A stretch of DNA of 37,852 nt from the NCBI GenBank assembly GCA_947489235.1, contig CANLDE010000006.1, forward strand, positions 1 to 37,852, read 5' to 3'. This document shows, piece by piece, positions 19,499-27,412 of the stretch. The DNA comes from Micrococcales bacterium. Its GTDB lineage: Bacteria > Actinomycetota > Actinomycetes > Actinomycetales > Microbacteriaceae. A model generated the notes under the pieces. It was not told the DNA's origin and did not search any database. It saw nothing but the letters and a program-made list of their open reading frames with translations. Each line of letters starts with the position of its first letter. Positions within the stretch are counted from its first letter, which is position 1. Both the position numbers and the translations under genes were made by a program.

Positions 19499-20365
19499 TT
19501 GACTGCAGTATTACTAGATGGCAAATCGATAGCTAAAGCCATAAAGGCTGAACTTGCTCTCGAAGTTATTGAGCTAAAGAAGAAGGGGATTACCCCAGGC
19601 CTTGGCACATTGCTTGTCGGAGATGACCCAGGTTCACATAGCTATGTATCAGGCAAACACAGGGACTGTGGGGAAGTTGGTGTCCACTCTGTGCGCATTG
19701 ACTTGCCAGCTAATGCCAAAGAAGCTGACCTTAGGGCGGCCATTAGAGACCTGAATGAAGCTAAAGATGTTACTGGTTACATTCTGCAACTTCCATTGCC
19801 TTTTGGTTTTGATACCAATGAGATGCTTGAACTAATTGATCCAGACAAAGACGCTGATGGCCTGCACCCAATAAACCTTGGCAGATTAGTCCTTGCTGGC
19901 TCAGAAGAGTCTTCTTCACCATTACCTTGCACACCAGCTGGAATAGTAGAGCTGCTGCATAGATATGACATAAAGCTAAAAGGTGCAGAAGTTGCCATCA
20001 TCGGACGAGGTGTAACAGTAGGTCGACCTCTTGGGTTGCTGCTGACTAGAAGAGGCGTGGATGCAACTGTCACGTCGTTACATTCTGGCTCAAAAGATAT
20101 CCCCTCGGCTATAAAGCGAGCAGATATTGTGGTTGCGGCTTTAGGAGTTCCTCATTTTGTCAAAGCTGAATGGATAAAGCCAGGCGCAGCTGTTCTAGAT
20201 GTTGGAATCACAAGAGTGGACAAAGATGGCGAAACCACATTGGTGGGCGATGTTGATCCTTCAGTTGCGAGCGTGGCTGGATATCTTTCACCTAACCCTG
20301 GTGGCGTTGGTCCAATGACTCGAGCCATGTTGGTTAGCAATGTAGTAAAGGCTGCCAACCGCTAA
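19499..20365 (+). CDS. folD: methylenetetrahydrofolate dehydrogenase/cyclohydrolase
   Basis: A 288-residue bifunctional Fol[25 protein letters not shown] contains the catalytic Tyr and Lys. GYILQLPLP and [17 protein letters not shown] form the substrate site, and [17 protein letters not shown] is the NADP-binding loop, where most bacterial FolD proteins read GRSxxVGx[15 protein letters not shown] is the C-terminal signature. It oxidises 5,10-methylene-THF and hydrolyses the product to 10-formyl-THF, completing the route begun by GlyA. The start is TTG, 4 bases after the glyA stop, implying coupled translation under the same riboswitch. Confidence 0.95.
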   Translation: MTAVLLDGKSIAKAIKAELALEVIELKKKGITPGLGTLLVGDDPGSHSYVSGKHRDCGEVGVHSVRIDLPANAKEADLRAAIRDLNEAKDVTGYILQLPLPFGFDTNEMLELIDPDKDADGLHPINLGRLVLAGSEESSSPLPCTPAGIVELLHRYDIKLKGAEVAIIGRGVTVGRPLGLLLTRRGVDATVTSLHSGSKDIPSAIKRADIVVAALGVPHFVKAEWIKPGAAVLDVGITRVDKDGETTLVGDVDPSVASVAGYLSPNPGGVGPMTRAMLVSNVVKAANR

Positions 20366-20381
20366 GCGATTGACAGCCTTT
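20347..20381 (+). terminator. inverted repeat across the folD stop, probable terminator
   Basis: AAAGGCTG and CAGCCTTT form a perfect 8-bp stem around 19 bases that include the folD stop codon. TTTTTA occurs 14 bases further on. It lies between two convergent genes and might act in both directions. The loop is large for a standard terminator. Confidence 0.5.
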
Positions 20382-20402
20382 AGCTATCTATAAGTTTTTA
20401 CC

Positions 20403-20918
20403 TTAGTTTGCGTTTACGTAGTCCTGAAGCAACTGACTAAAGCAAGATAGGTTTTCCTTGATTTCTGGAAGACGCTCATCTAGATACGCAAGTGACATAT
20501 CTTGATAGATATCTGCAAGCTCGAAGTCATCGTTGTAAAGTTTGATCTTCTCGGCGTTCTCATCACACCAGCCGGCAAGCTCTGGTTTCACCAAAGTCAA
20601 TGTGTAATCACTTGAAGACTTGCCATCAGAACCCTTGACAGTAATTGTCAAAGTGTTGTTACCAGGCTTGAAGTCAGTGTTTCCAATAACAGAAACTTCA
20701 GCATTAGGGTCAACTGGTGTGGCCTGAACGGTTAGTTCGATAGTTCCGGTTGGAAGCTCATAGGTGTCGCCAGCAGCAACGTCGGTGAAAGTGGTTCCGT
20801 CACCAACTCTGATTCCAGCAAGGGCGGTTGAGGTGTTTGCGGTAACGTTTGTGAAAACTACGAACATTGCAAGAACACCGGCAAGGGCCATTATGCCCGG
20901 GAAAACAAACTTCTTCAC
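20403..20918 (-). CDS. exported protein with cadherin-like beta-sandwich domain
   Basis: A 171-residue protein with a basic start and hydrophobic segment (about residues 8-26) that is either a signal peptide or an N-terminal anchor. Residues 33-113 (LAGIRVGDGTTFTDVAAGD through NTLTITVKGSDGKSSSDYTLTLV) fit the bacterial cadherin-like beta-sandwich repeat, usually found in extracellular proteins. The last 55 residues are acidic and probably helical, with two cysteines (GWCDEN and LSCFSQ) that could pair. The start is GTG at 20918 with only a weak Shine-Dalgarno. Function unknown; the domain suggests a surface or periplasm-like location. Confidence 0.7.
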   Translation of the reverse strand: MKKFVFPGIMALAGVLAMFVVFTNVTANTSTALAGIRVGDGTTFTDVAAGDTYELPTGTIELTVQATPVDPNAEVSVIGNTDFKPGNNTLTITVKGSDGKSSSDYTLTLVKPELAGWCDENAEKIKLYNDDFELADIYQDMSLAYLDERLPEIKENLSCFSQLLQDYVNAN

Positions 20919-20983
20919 TTTAGGTCCATTCTGAGGTTCTGATTACTTGGAAAACGCTCTAGGTAATAGTTTCTCACGAAATT

Positions 20984-21514
20984 CTAGGGTCTGGGCTGTT
21001 TTGTGGGTGTTGGTGTTGGTCTTTGCCACCAATTCGGCCTAGGTACAGGGGTCGGAGCTATGGTTGGCTGGGGATTTGGGGTCCTTGTGACGGTTGGTTT
21101 CGGGGTTGGGTACCTAGTCGGATACTGGGTAGGTGCAGGGGAATTAGTAGGTTGAGGCTTGTAAATCACAGTCACTGTGGGCACCGGCTTTGGGTTTGGG
21201 ATTGTCACATTGGTGACCATATAGAAAGTGGCAGTGCATTCAAATGTCTTGTCGGAACTTGAATTACCCATGCTTCTGGCTCTAAAGGACGCATCGGTGC
21301 GATTACTGGTGTAGATGTCTTGAGCTGATCCACAACCGCTATCGTTAGCCGAATATCCACTGCTGAGGTAGGTCAGAGTGACCCGTTTGAGCTCCAGGGG
21401 GCTTGAAGCGTTAGCTGAAGCTCCTAGCGAGATGGTGGCCGAAGAGATCATGGCGATAACGCCACAGATAAACATCGGTAAAGCAAGTCGTTCGATCATA
21501 CTTTTCTTAGCCAT
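20984..21514 (-). CDS. exported protein with proline/threonine-rich tail
   Basis: A 176-residue protein if started at the ATG at 21514, chosen over the track's 21550 because GGAG lies 5 bases before it and the product then begins MAKKSMIER, a proper signal-peptide start. A hydrophobic stretch ends near SANASS. A globular part of about 70 residues has two cysteines (SGCGSAQ and FECTATFY). From about residue 104 onward the chain is nearly all Pro, Thr and basic residues (for example PTRYPTPKPTVT), a stalk typical of wall-associated or O-mannosylated actinobacterial proteins. No anchor follows the stalk. Function unknown. It lies upstream of the cadherin-like gene on the same strand, 65 bases apart. 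Confidence 0.7.
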   Translation of the reverse strand: MAKKSMIERLALPMFICGVIAMISSATISLGASANASSPLELKRVTLTYLSSGYSANDSGCGSAQDIYTSNRTDASFRARSMGNSSSDKTFECTATFYMVTNVTIPNPKPVPTVTVIYKPQPTNSPAPTQYPTRYPTPKPTVTRTPNPQPTIAPTPVPRPNWWQRPTPTPTKQPRP

Positions 21515-21573
21515 TTTGTCTCCAATTGGGATAGTTGCTATCTTCAACACTATCCACTACTTAGGACATCTAG

Positions 21574-23415
21574 CTAGGCAAGCATCTGGGTGGCTGCTAA
21601 TTCCTTATATAGGGGAGTAGAGCGCAGAAGCTGCTTATGAGTGCCAGCGCCAATAACCTTGCCACCATCAATAACAATGATCTGATCGCTATCGACAACA
21701 GTTGATAAACGGTGGGCGATAACAATCATGGTTCGATTCTTAGCCACAGCATCGATAGCCTCACGCATACGCTGCTCGTTTAGTCCATCAAGGCTTGAAG
21801 TTGATTCATCAAGCAACATAATTGGCGGAGCACTGAGCAGAGTTCTAGCAATAGCTAGGCGCTGACGCTCACCACCAGAGAGCATGATGCCCTGTTCACC
21901 AACCTCGGCATCTAAGCCGCGCTTATCTCTTTTTAGAACAGTGGTTAGGTTCACTTCACTTAGAACTCGCTTGAGATCTTTTTCTGTGGCATTCGGAGAA
22001 CCAATCAGCAGGTTCTCTCTAATGCTTCCAGCAAGAACTGGAGCATCCTGTTCAACATAACCAATCTGCGCTCGAAGATCTGATCGAAGCATTGAGTGCA
22101 CCGATTGACCATCAAGAAGGATTTCTCCTCCGGTTGGTTCATAGAATCTTTCCATCAAGCTGAAGATGGTTGACTTACCAGCACCTGATGGACCTACGAT
22201 GGCAACTCTTGAACCACGTTCAATCTTGAATGAAACACCTTTGAGTACTTCTTTCGGTTCACTCATGATTGGCTCAGCACCTTCAATAGGTTTGCCATTA
22301 GCGTCGAGGGCAACTTCAGCTCTTGCAGGATAGTTGAACTTGATCCTTCTAAATTCAATTGCTGTTGCGTTAATGGCCTTTCGTTTAGATATCTGAGCTC
22401 TCTCGGCATCGGTATCTTCAAGGGGGACATCCAGGATTTCTTGAATTCGAGCTAGAGCACCAAGAGCTGACTGGACTGACGAGTAGGCACTAAAGAACTG
22501 TCCAACTGGCCTAATCATTAGAAACATTAGGAGGATGAAAGTAATTAGGTTTGCCACCTGAGTTTCACCAGTTGCAACTCGGTAACCACCAACACCTAGA
22601 ACAACTATGAATGCTCCGTTGGCAGCTAAGCCACCGATAGGTGTGACCCAAGAGTTAATCTTGGCAATCTTTACACCCTGTTCAAATGCTTCCTGAGCAT
22701 CTTTACTTATCTGATCTGATTCTCTGTCTTCGGCACGGGCTGCTCGGATTGTTCGAACTGCTGATAACGCTCTTTCAACAGAAGCTGACATACGGCCAAC
22801 TCGGTCCTGAGCCTTAGTAGTGGCCGCCCTAATTCTTCTTGAAGTAATTCCGATTGCTGCTACGGCAACAGAAATCATAAGCAGCGTTAGAACAAGTAGT
22901 AGCCAGTCAATAAATGCCATGGCGATTACAGAACCTAAAAAGATGAGTGCTCCACCAGCTCCATCAACTAGACCTTGAGTTAGAGCTGCTCTTAGCAAGG
23001 TGGTATCTGAACCAACTCGCGATACTAGGTCTCCGGTTCTTCTGAGGTCATACTCAGCAATTGGCAGTCTAAGCAACCTGGTGGCTAGAGAGGTTCTAGC
23101 TGAAAGTACGACGCCTTCTCCTGCTTTGGCTAGGACCAGATACATCGCACCTGATAGCAATGCGCTAAGTAATGTGATGACTAAAAGTCCAATAGCCAAG
23201 GCAAGGACATCGTTACCTTCCTGGACTGTGCTGATGATTTGCCCAACTACAAGCGGCTGAGCTAGGTTCACAGCAGCACCAATAATACTAAAGACAACCG
23301 CTACTGTTAGCAGGCCTTTTTGTTGTTTCATATATGGCCAGAGTTGGCTGAACTTAGCCTTAGGTCCAGAATCTTTAGATCCTGAACCTTGAGTTCTTCT
23401 GCCTGTCATGCTCAT
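21574..23415 (-). CDS. ABC exporter half-transporter (canonical, probably homodimeric)
   Basis: A 613-residue ABC exporter. The N-terminal 25 residues are polar. A six-helix membrane domain follows (about 30-320), with DLRRTGDLVSRVGSDTTLL typical of the coupling region. The ATPase domain has Walker A GPSGAGKST (about 408), Q-loop YVEQDAPVLAG, signature LSGGERQR, Walker B IMLLDESTSSLD and VIAHRLST, all intact. An insertion of about 20 residues (near 365-387, including ALDANGKPIEGAEP) lies between the A-loop strand and LKGVSF. It starts 11 bases after the methyltransferase stop, with AAAGAG before the ATG, so the two are probably one operon. Substrate unknown. Confidence 0.9.
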   Translation of the reverse strand: MSMTGRRTQGSGSKDSGPKAKFSQLWPYMKQQKGLLTVAVVFSIIGAAVNLAQPLVVGQIISTVQEGNDVLALAIGLLVITLLSALLSGAMYLVLAKAGEGVVLSARTSLATRLLRLPIAEYDLRRTGDLVSRVGSDTTLLRAALTQGLVDGAGGALIFLGSVIAMAFIDWLLLVLTLLMISVAVAAIGITSRRIRAATTKAQDRVGRMSASVERALSAVRTIRAARAEDRESDQISKDAQEAFEQGVKIAKINSWVTPIGGLAANGAFIVVLGVGGYRVATGETQVANLITFILLMFLMIRPVGQFFSAYSSVQSALGALARIQEILDVPLEDTDAERAQISKRKAINATAIEFRRIKFNYPARAEVALDANGKPIEGAEPIMSEPKEVLKGVSFKIERGSRVAIVGPSGAGKSTIFSLMERFYEPTGGEILLDGQSVHSMLRSDLRAQIGYVEQDAPVLAGSIRENLLIGSPNATEKDLKRVLSEVNLTTVLKRDKRGLDAEVGEQGIMLSGGERQRLAIARTLLSAPPIMLLDESTSSLDGLNEQRMREAIDAVAKNRTMIVIAHRLSTVVDSDQIIVIDGGKVIGAGTHKQLLRSTPLYKELAATQMLA

Positions 23416-23426
23416 TATTTACTCTT

Positions 23427-24287
23427 TCATTTCACTAGGGAGGGATCCCCCAGTATTTCTTCGTTAAGTAAGAATCTAATTTCTTGTAGAGACAAAGCTT
23501 CTGTATAAGCAGTATTGCGGTAGAACTTGCTGAAGTCCACTTTTCTAAGGGCAGGTAGCACCCTTTCATCATGTAGCTTGAGAAACATCACAGTGCTATT
23601 AGGGATTCGCTCAAACTCAGTTCTGACTAGACCGCAACTAAAGCCAAAGACGGTTATTGCAACATCTGCTTCGGTAGGGGCCACTTTTGTAATTAGGCCA
23701 AGGTCTTGGACCTTGACTATTTCTCTCTCAACATCTTTGCGCTGCCATAGCTGGAAACAGGTTCGTAAGCTTGATTTCTGCCAAACCATTTCACCCAAAT
23801 CATCAACATAGTCAATGCTCAGATCCTGGTCGTGAATTAAATGAAAGTTGACATCCAATCTGTTCATCACAGACCACTTGCGCCAACTCCTCGGCACTAT
23901 AAAAGCTATAAAGTCACTATGCTCAGCAGCTTTATTGAAGAAAGGAATACTCAGTGAATTGTTTCTACCAAATGGAGGATTAGAAATGGTGATAGCCCCA
24001 GATATTCCGCTGAGATCAGCAACTAAGAAGTCGGCTAACAAAACTCCATCAGCCTTAGGCTCTATGTCAAAACTTATAACCTTGCTTGCACCTTGGAGTT
24101 TGGCTGCCTTTATGAATGCGCCGGTTCCTCCAGCAGGTTCAATAACTAGCCGGTTCTCAAACCCTCCAACTAGAGGGCTAATCTGCTTGGTTAAGCTCAA
24201 AGCAAGTTCAGCTGGGGTATAGAACTGCTCTTTACCGGTCACCCTGCGGTTACCTGGGCGTACCTTGTCGCTTAGGGCAGGGCTCAT
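23427..24287 (-). CDS. orphan adenine-type DNA methyltransferase-like protein
   Basis: A 286-residue SAM-dependent methyltransferase. EQFYTPAELA near the start is the F-x-TP element of N6-adenine DNA methylases such as HsdM. VIEPAGGTGAF is the SAM-binding motif I and SNPPFGRN the catalytic NPPF motif. The C-terminal 150 residues are unlike standard target-recognition domains, and no restriction or specificity gene lies nearby. An RNA or protein target cannot be excluded. I use the ATG at 24287 rather than 24335: TATCCT (TANNNT) ends 7 bases before it, fitting a leaderless start, and it removes an implausible overlap with the divergent ABC gene. It probably shares a transcript with the ABC exporter downstream. 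Confidence 0.75.
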   Translation of the reverse strand: MSPALSDKVRPGNRRVTGKEQFYTPAELALSLTKQISPLVGGFENRLVIEPAGGTGAFIKAAKLQGASKVISFDIEPKADGVLLADFLVADLSGISGAITISNPPFGRNNSLSIPFFNKAAEHSDFIAFIVPRSWRKWSVMNRLDVNFHLIHDQDLSIDYVDDLGEMVWQKSSLRTCFQLWQRKDVEREIVKVQDLGLITKVAPTEADVAITVFGFSCGLVRTEFERIPNSTVMFLKLHDERVLPALRKVDFSKFYRNTAYTEALSLQEIRFLLNEEILGDPSLVK

Positions 24288-24294
24288 GTTCTCA

Positions 24295-24300
24295 AGGATA
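24295..24300 (-). promoter_or_regulatory. candidate -10 box of the methyltransferase gene
   Basis: TATCCT on the minus strand lies 7 bases before the ATG at 24287. It fits TANNNT and the spacing for a leaderless transcript. On the other strand TAGACT at 24315-24320 could serve the divergent ABC gene. Confidence 0.4.
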
Positions 24301-24366
24301 TCACCCTCAATGATTAGACTTGAAAGGTTGAACATCAGATTATTTCAAAGAAGAAAGACACTTATT

Positions 24367-25311
24367 TTGGCTAAAGATAGCAAAGCTCCAGAGACAATGA
24401 TCATTGCTAAGGGGCTAACCAAGGTTTATGGGGATTTCAAAGCTGTTGATGGAATTGATTTCACAGTCACTAGGGGAGAATCATTTGGATTACTAGGGCC
24501 TAACGGTGCCGGTAAATCAACAACTATGAAGATGATTGCTGCTACCAGCCAGCGAAGCGGTGGCGACCTGCTAATTCTTGGTAAAGACCCTAACGACCAG
24601 GGTCCTGAGATTAGAGCTCACCTAGGAGTAGTCCCTCAGCAAGACAATCTAGACCGTGAACTCAAGGTTTGGGAAAATCTGATGATCTATGGTCGCTACT
24701 TCGGGCTTAGCCGTAAGTGGTTGAAAGTTAAAATTGAAGAACTTCTAGATTTTGCTCAGCTTGCTGATAAGAGAAACAGCAAGACTGAAGAACTCTCGGG
24801 TGGAATGAAGCGAAGACTAACTATCGCTAGAGGTCTAGTTAATGAACCAGAGATATTGATGTTGGATGAACCAACCACAGGTCTTGACCCGCAGGCAAGA
24901 CATATTCTTTGGGACAGATTATTTAGGCTAAAAGAACAAGGTGTGACTCTAGTTATCACTACCCACTACATGGATGAAGCTGAACAGCTCTGTGACCGCA
25001 TTATGGTCATGGACAAGGGCAAGATTATGGCTGAGGGCTCTCCTGCAGAACTAATCAAGAACTATTCCTCAAAGGAAGTTCTTGAAGTTCGTTTTGGTAG
25101 CGATAACAATGCTCAGGTAGCCAAAGAACTTGAAGGTATTGGTGAAAGATTAGAAATCCTTCCTGACCGAATTCTTGTCTATGCAGAAGACGGTGAGCAG
25201 TGTCTAGAGCAAATCATAAAGAAAGGTCTTCACCCTGTAACCTCACTGGTTAGAAGATCTTCTCTGGAAGATGTGTTCCTTCGTTTGACCGGTAGGACCT
25301 TGGTCGACTAA
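24367..25311 (+). CDS. ABC-2 transporter ATP-binding protein (DrrA/NodI type)
   Basis: A roughly 314-residue ATPase. Motifs are Walker A LLGPNGAGKST, Q-loop VVPQQDNLD, signature ELSGGMKRRL, Walker B ILMLDEPTTGLDPQAR and switch His TTHYMDEAE; LDPQAR is typical of the NodI/DrrA group. The C-terminal 80 residues end in LEDVFLRLTGR, the common regulatory tail. The start is uncertain: the track uses TTG 24265, which overlaps the divergent methyltransferase. TTG 24367 (MAKDSKAPET) and ATG 24397 (MIIAKGLTKVYG) are both sensible; TTG 24328 would be leaderless behind TAGACT. It powers the two permeases that follow, whose starts overlap. Probably exports a drug, lipid or polysaccharide. Confidence 0.9.
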   Translation: MAKDSKAPETMIIAKGLTKVYGDFKAVDGIDFTVTRGESFGLLGPNGAGKSTTMKMIAATSQRSGGDLLILGKDPNDQGPEIRAHLGVVPQQDNLDRELKVWENLMIYGRYFGLSRKWLKVKIEELLDFAQLADKRNSKTEELSGGMKRRLTIARGLVNEPEILMLDEPTTGLDPQARHILWDRLFRLKEQGVTLVITTHYMDEAEQLCDRIMVMDKGKIMAEGSPAELIKNYSSKEVLEVRFGSDNNAQVAKELEGIGERLEILPDRILVYAEDGEQCLEQIIKKGLHPVTSLVRRSSLEDVFLRLTGRTLVD

Positions 25312-26168
25312 TGGCAATGGATGTTGAATCTAAAGTAAAGATGACCTGGACCGGGGCGGCAACGCTCGTTGACCCTAAAGTCAGCATGAAGCGTGGAGCG
25401 CTATACATAGCTGAGAACCGCTTATTGAACATGATGAAGTGGTGGAAGTCGATTATTGCTTTTGGTTTGGGAAACCCAACCCTGTATTTACTATCAATTG
25501 GTATTGGAGTTGGATCTCTGGTTGATTCTTCGCTAGGACCTAATGCCATTGATGGGGTTAGTTATCTAACCTTCCTAGCACCTGCACTATTGGCTACCGC
25601 CGGTATCCAAGGAGCTATGGATGAGGTAACTTGGCCTACGCTTCAAGGGTTCAACTGGGACAAAACATTTTTCTCCATGAACGCAACTGCCATTACAGGT
25701 AAGCAGATAGTCAATGGAATCTTGCTTGCAGCAATGGCAAGAGCTGTTTTGCAGGTATTCCTCTACGGACTATGTCTAATGGCATTCGGTGCTGTCACCT
25801 GGGCGACACTACCTATTCTTGTTCTAGTTTCAAGTACTGCAGGCCTTGGCTTTGCAGCTATCATGCTTGGGTTTGCTGGAACCATTAAGGAAGACGATGG
25901 AGTCTTTGCCTTGGTTGGCAGATTTATTGTTACTCCGATGTTTATGTTCTCTGGAACTTTCTACCCAATCACTTCAATGCCTTTGTATCTGCAGTGGATT
26001 GGCTGGATATCTCCACAGTGGCATGCCACCAATCTAGGTAGAGCCATGTCATATGGAATGCCGATTGAATCCTGGCTACTTATTCTGCACTGGGCGGTTA
26101 TGGCTTTGATGACTTTGTTTGGAATGCTCTGGGCACACCGAGTCTTTGAGGCGAGGTTAGCCAAATGA
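25311..26168 (+). CDS. ABC-2 type permease, first subunit
   Basis: A 285-residue ABC-2 membrane protein with a cytoplasmic N-terminal stretch of about 50 residues and six predicted membrane segments. FMFSGTFYPITSMP near residue 205 is the conserved NodJ/DrrB-type element before the last helices. The ATG lies in the stop codon of the ATPase gene (TAATG) and its own stop overlaps the next permease (ATGA), so the three are translationally coupled. It should pair with the next permease to form the channel. Confidence 0.88.
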   Translation: MAMDVESKVKMTWTGAATLVDPKVSMKRGALYIAENRLLNMMKWWKSIIAFGLGNPTLYLLSIGIGVGSLVDSSLGPNAIDGVSYLTFLAPALLATAGIQGAMDEVTWPTLQGFNWDKTFFSMNATAITGKQIVNGILLAAMARAVLQVFLYGLCLMAFGAVTWATLPILVLVSSTAGLGFAAIMLGFAGTIKEDDGVFALVGRFIVTPMFMFSGTFYPITSMPLYLQWIGWISPQWHATNLGRAMSYGMPIESWLLILHWAVMALMTLFGMLWAHRVFEARLAK

Positions 26169-27010
26169 GTTCAGCGAGCATAAGACAAGAATCAGCAATA
26201 GAAATTGCTGAAAGCAGAAAAGGCAAACTAGGAGCAGGGGTTTACTCAGGTAGATCCAGAGTTGTTCTAGAACGCGGTTACTTTGCTTTGAAGTCATCAA
26301 CTTGGGCTGTTGTTGCCTCAGGTTTTGTTGAGCCACTTATTTATCTGGTTGCCTTTGGCTATGGGATTGGTCAGTTTATTGATGGTGTAGTTGATGGCAA
26401 TGGAAATCCTATTTCTTATGCACAGTTCATCGCTCCAGCTCTTCTAGCAACTAGTGCTATGAATGGCGCTATCTATGATTCGACCTGGAATGTATTTTTC
26501 AAGATGCACTTCGGCAGAATCTATAACGGAATGCTCTCAACATCTCTTGGCACACTAGATGTTGCTTTAGGTGAGATTAGTTGGGCTTTGCTTAGAGGCC
26601 TTGCCTATGCAATTGGTTTTATGGCTATTGTCACCCCGATGGGTCTAGTGCCATCATGGTGGGGATTACTAGCTATCCCGGCATCAGTGCTGGTAGCTTT
26701 TGGTTTTGCAGCCGTTGGTATGGGAATTACAAGTTATCTAAAGCATCGTCAGCAGATGCAATACATTCAACTGGTTATGTTGCCGATGTTCTTATTCTCT
26801 GGAACGTTCTTCCCACTAACTATTTACCCTGAGCCGATTCAATGGTTTATTCAAGCTTTGCCACTATGGCAAGCAATTGAATTGATCAGGGGTTTGACTC
26901 TAGGCATTTTGAATCTAGCCATGTTAGGCCATGTACTTTACTTCGTGGTAATGATAATCGGCGGGCTGTATTTCACAACCCGCCGACTAACAGCACTGTT
27001 CTTGCGCTAA
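26165..27010 (+). CDS. ABC-2 type permease, second subunit
   Basis: A 281-residue ABC-2 permease paralogous to the preceding one: polar N-terminus, six membrane segments and the matching FLFSGTFFPLTIYP element. AQFIAPALLATSAMNGAIYDSTWN aligns with LAPALLATAGIQGAMDEVTW of the partner, so the pair arose by duplication and probably forms a heterodimer. It overlaps the first permease by 4 bases. Its stop is 3 bases from the convergent membrane-protein gene. A GC-rich inverted repeat lies within its last 55 bases. Confidence 0.88.
   Translation: MSSASIRQESAIEIAESRKGKLGAGVYSGRSRVVLERGYFALKSSTWAVVASGFVEPLIYLVAFGYGIGQFIDGVVDGNGNPISYAQFIAPALLATSAMNGAIYDSTWNVFFKMHFGRIYNGMLSTSLGTLDVALGEISWALLRGLAYAIGFMAIVTPMGLVPSWWGLLAIPASVLVAFGFAAVGMGITSYLKHRQQMQYIQLVMLPMFLFSGTFFPLTIYPEPIQWFIQALPLWQAIELIRGLTLGILNLAMLGHVLYFVVMIIGGLYFTTRRLTALFLR
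26958..26986 (+). terminator. GC-rich inverted repeat in the 3' end of the second permease
   Basis: TCGGCGGG and CCCGCCGA form a perfect 8-bp stem around 13 bases, about 24 bases before the stop codon. There is no T-tract, so it is more likely an mRNA 3'-end structure between convergent operons than a classical terminator. Confidence 0.3.
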
Positions 27011-27013
27011 AAA

Positions 27014-27382
27014 CTATTCAGCTGCTCCGCCTACTACAGCAAGAACAATGTTCAATGTAGTTAGTAAGAAGATAACTGGCACAGCCCACTTAGGCGTTAC
27101 TTCCTTCTTTCGGTATGTGTAAGCAATGAAGAAAATTACAGTCAGTGAAATGGTCTTTAGAGAGATCACCACTGCATTGAGCTTTGCTGGATCTGTAACA
27201 CCTGCCATCACAAGGCCTGTGATTAGCATCGTGTAAGCACCGTGGAGGACACCGATGTTTACTTTCATTCCAGTCTTCATATCTTTCATAGAAGTGAAGA
27301 AGCCAGCTAGAAGGGCAGCGATACCTAGGATGTGTAGTACTAGAAATATGTGAATGATTAGTTCTCTTGTGGACTCTTCCAT
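27014..27382 (-). CDS. small four-helix membrane protein after the riboflavin genes
   Basis: A 122-residue protein with four hydrophobic segments (about residues 9-29, 44-62, 70-88 and 98-118). Two histidines lie in helix 1 (IIHIFLVLHILG) and one near helix 2 (VLHGAYTM). AAGGAAACAA before the ATG is a good ribosome-binding site. It starts 30 bases after ribH on the same strand and may be the last gene of the riboflavin operon. Function not recognised. Intramembrane histidines could bind heme or metal, but that is speculation. Confidence 0.75.
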   Translation of the reverse strand: MEESTRELIIHIFLVLHILGIAALLAGFFTSMKDMKTGMKVNIGVLHGAYTMLITGLVMAGVTDPAKLNAVVISLKTISLTVIFFIAYTYRKKEVTPKWAVPVIFLLTTLNIVLAVVGGAAE

Positions 27383-27412
27383 TTGTTTCCTTTTGTTGGA
27401 GGTGTTTCCACT

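Noticed and set aside
21023-21262. 79-residue plus-strand frame opposite the Pro/Thr-rich protein
   Set aside because: Its Gly/Arg/Trp-rich composition is what a Pro/Thr-rich tail gives in antisense, and the minus-strand frame has a signal peptide and ribosome-binding site.
24265-24366. Track start of the ABC-2 ATPase at 24265
   Set aside because: It lies within the divergent methyltransferase gene and its -10 region; the extra residues do not look like family sequence.
21574-27010. Adjacent methyltransferase and ABC genes considered as a defence or antibiotic-synthesis island
   Set aside because: No restriction, nuclease, synthase or mobile gene is present, and composition by eye matches the neighbours.
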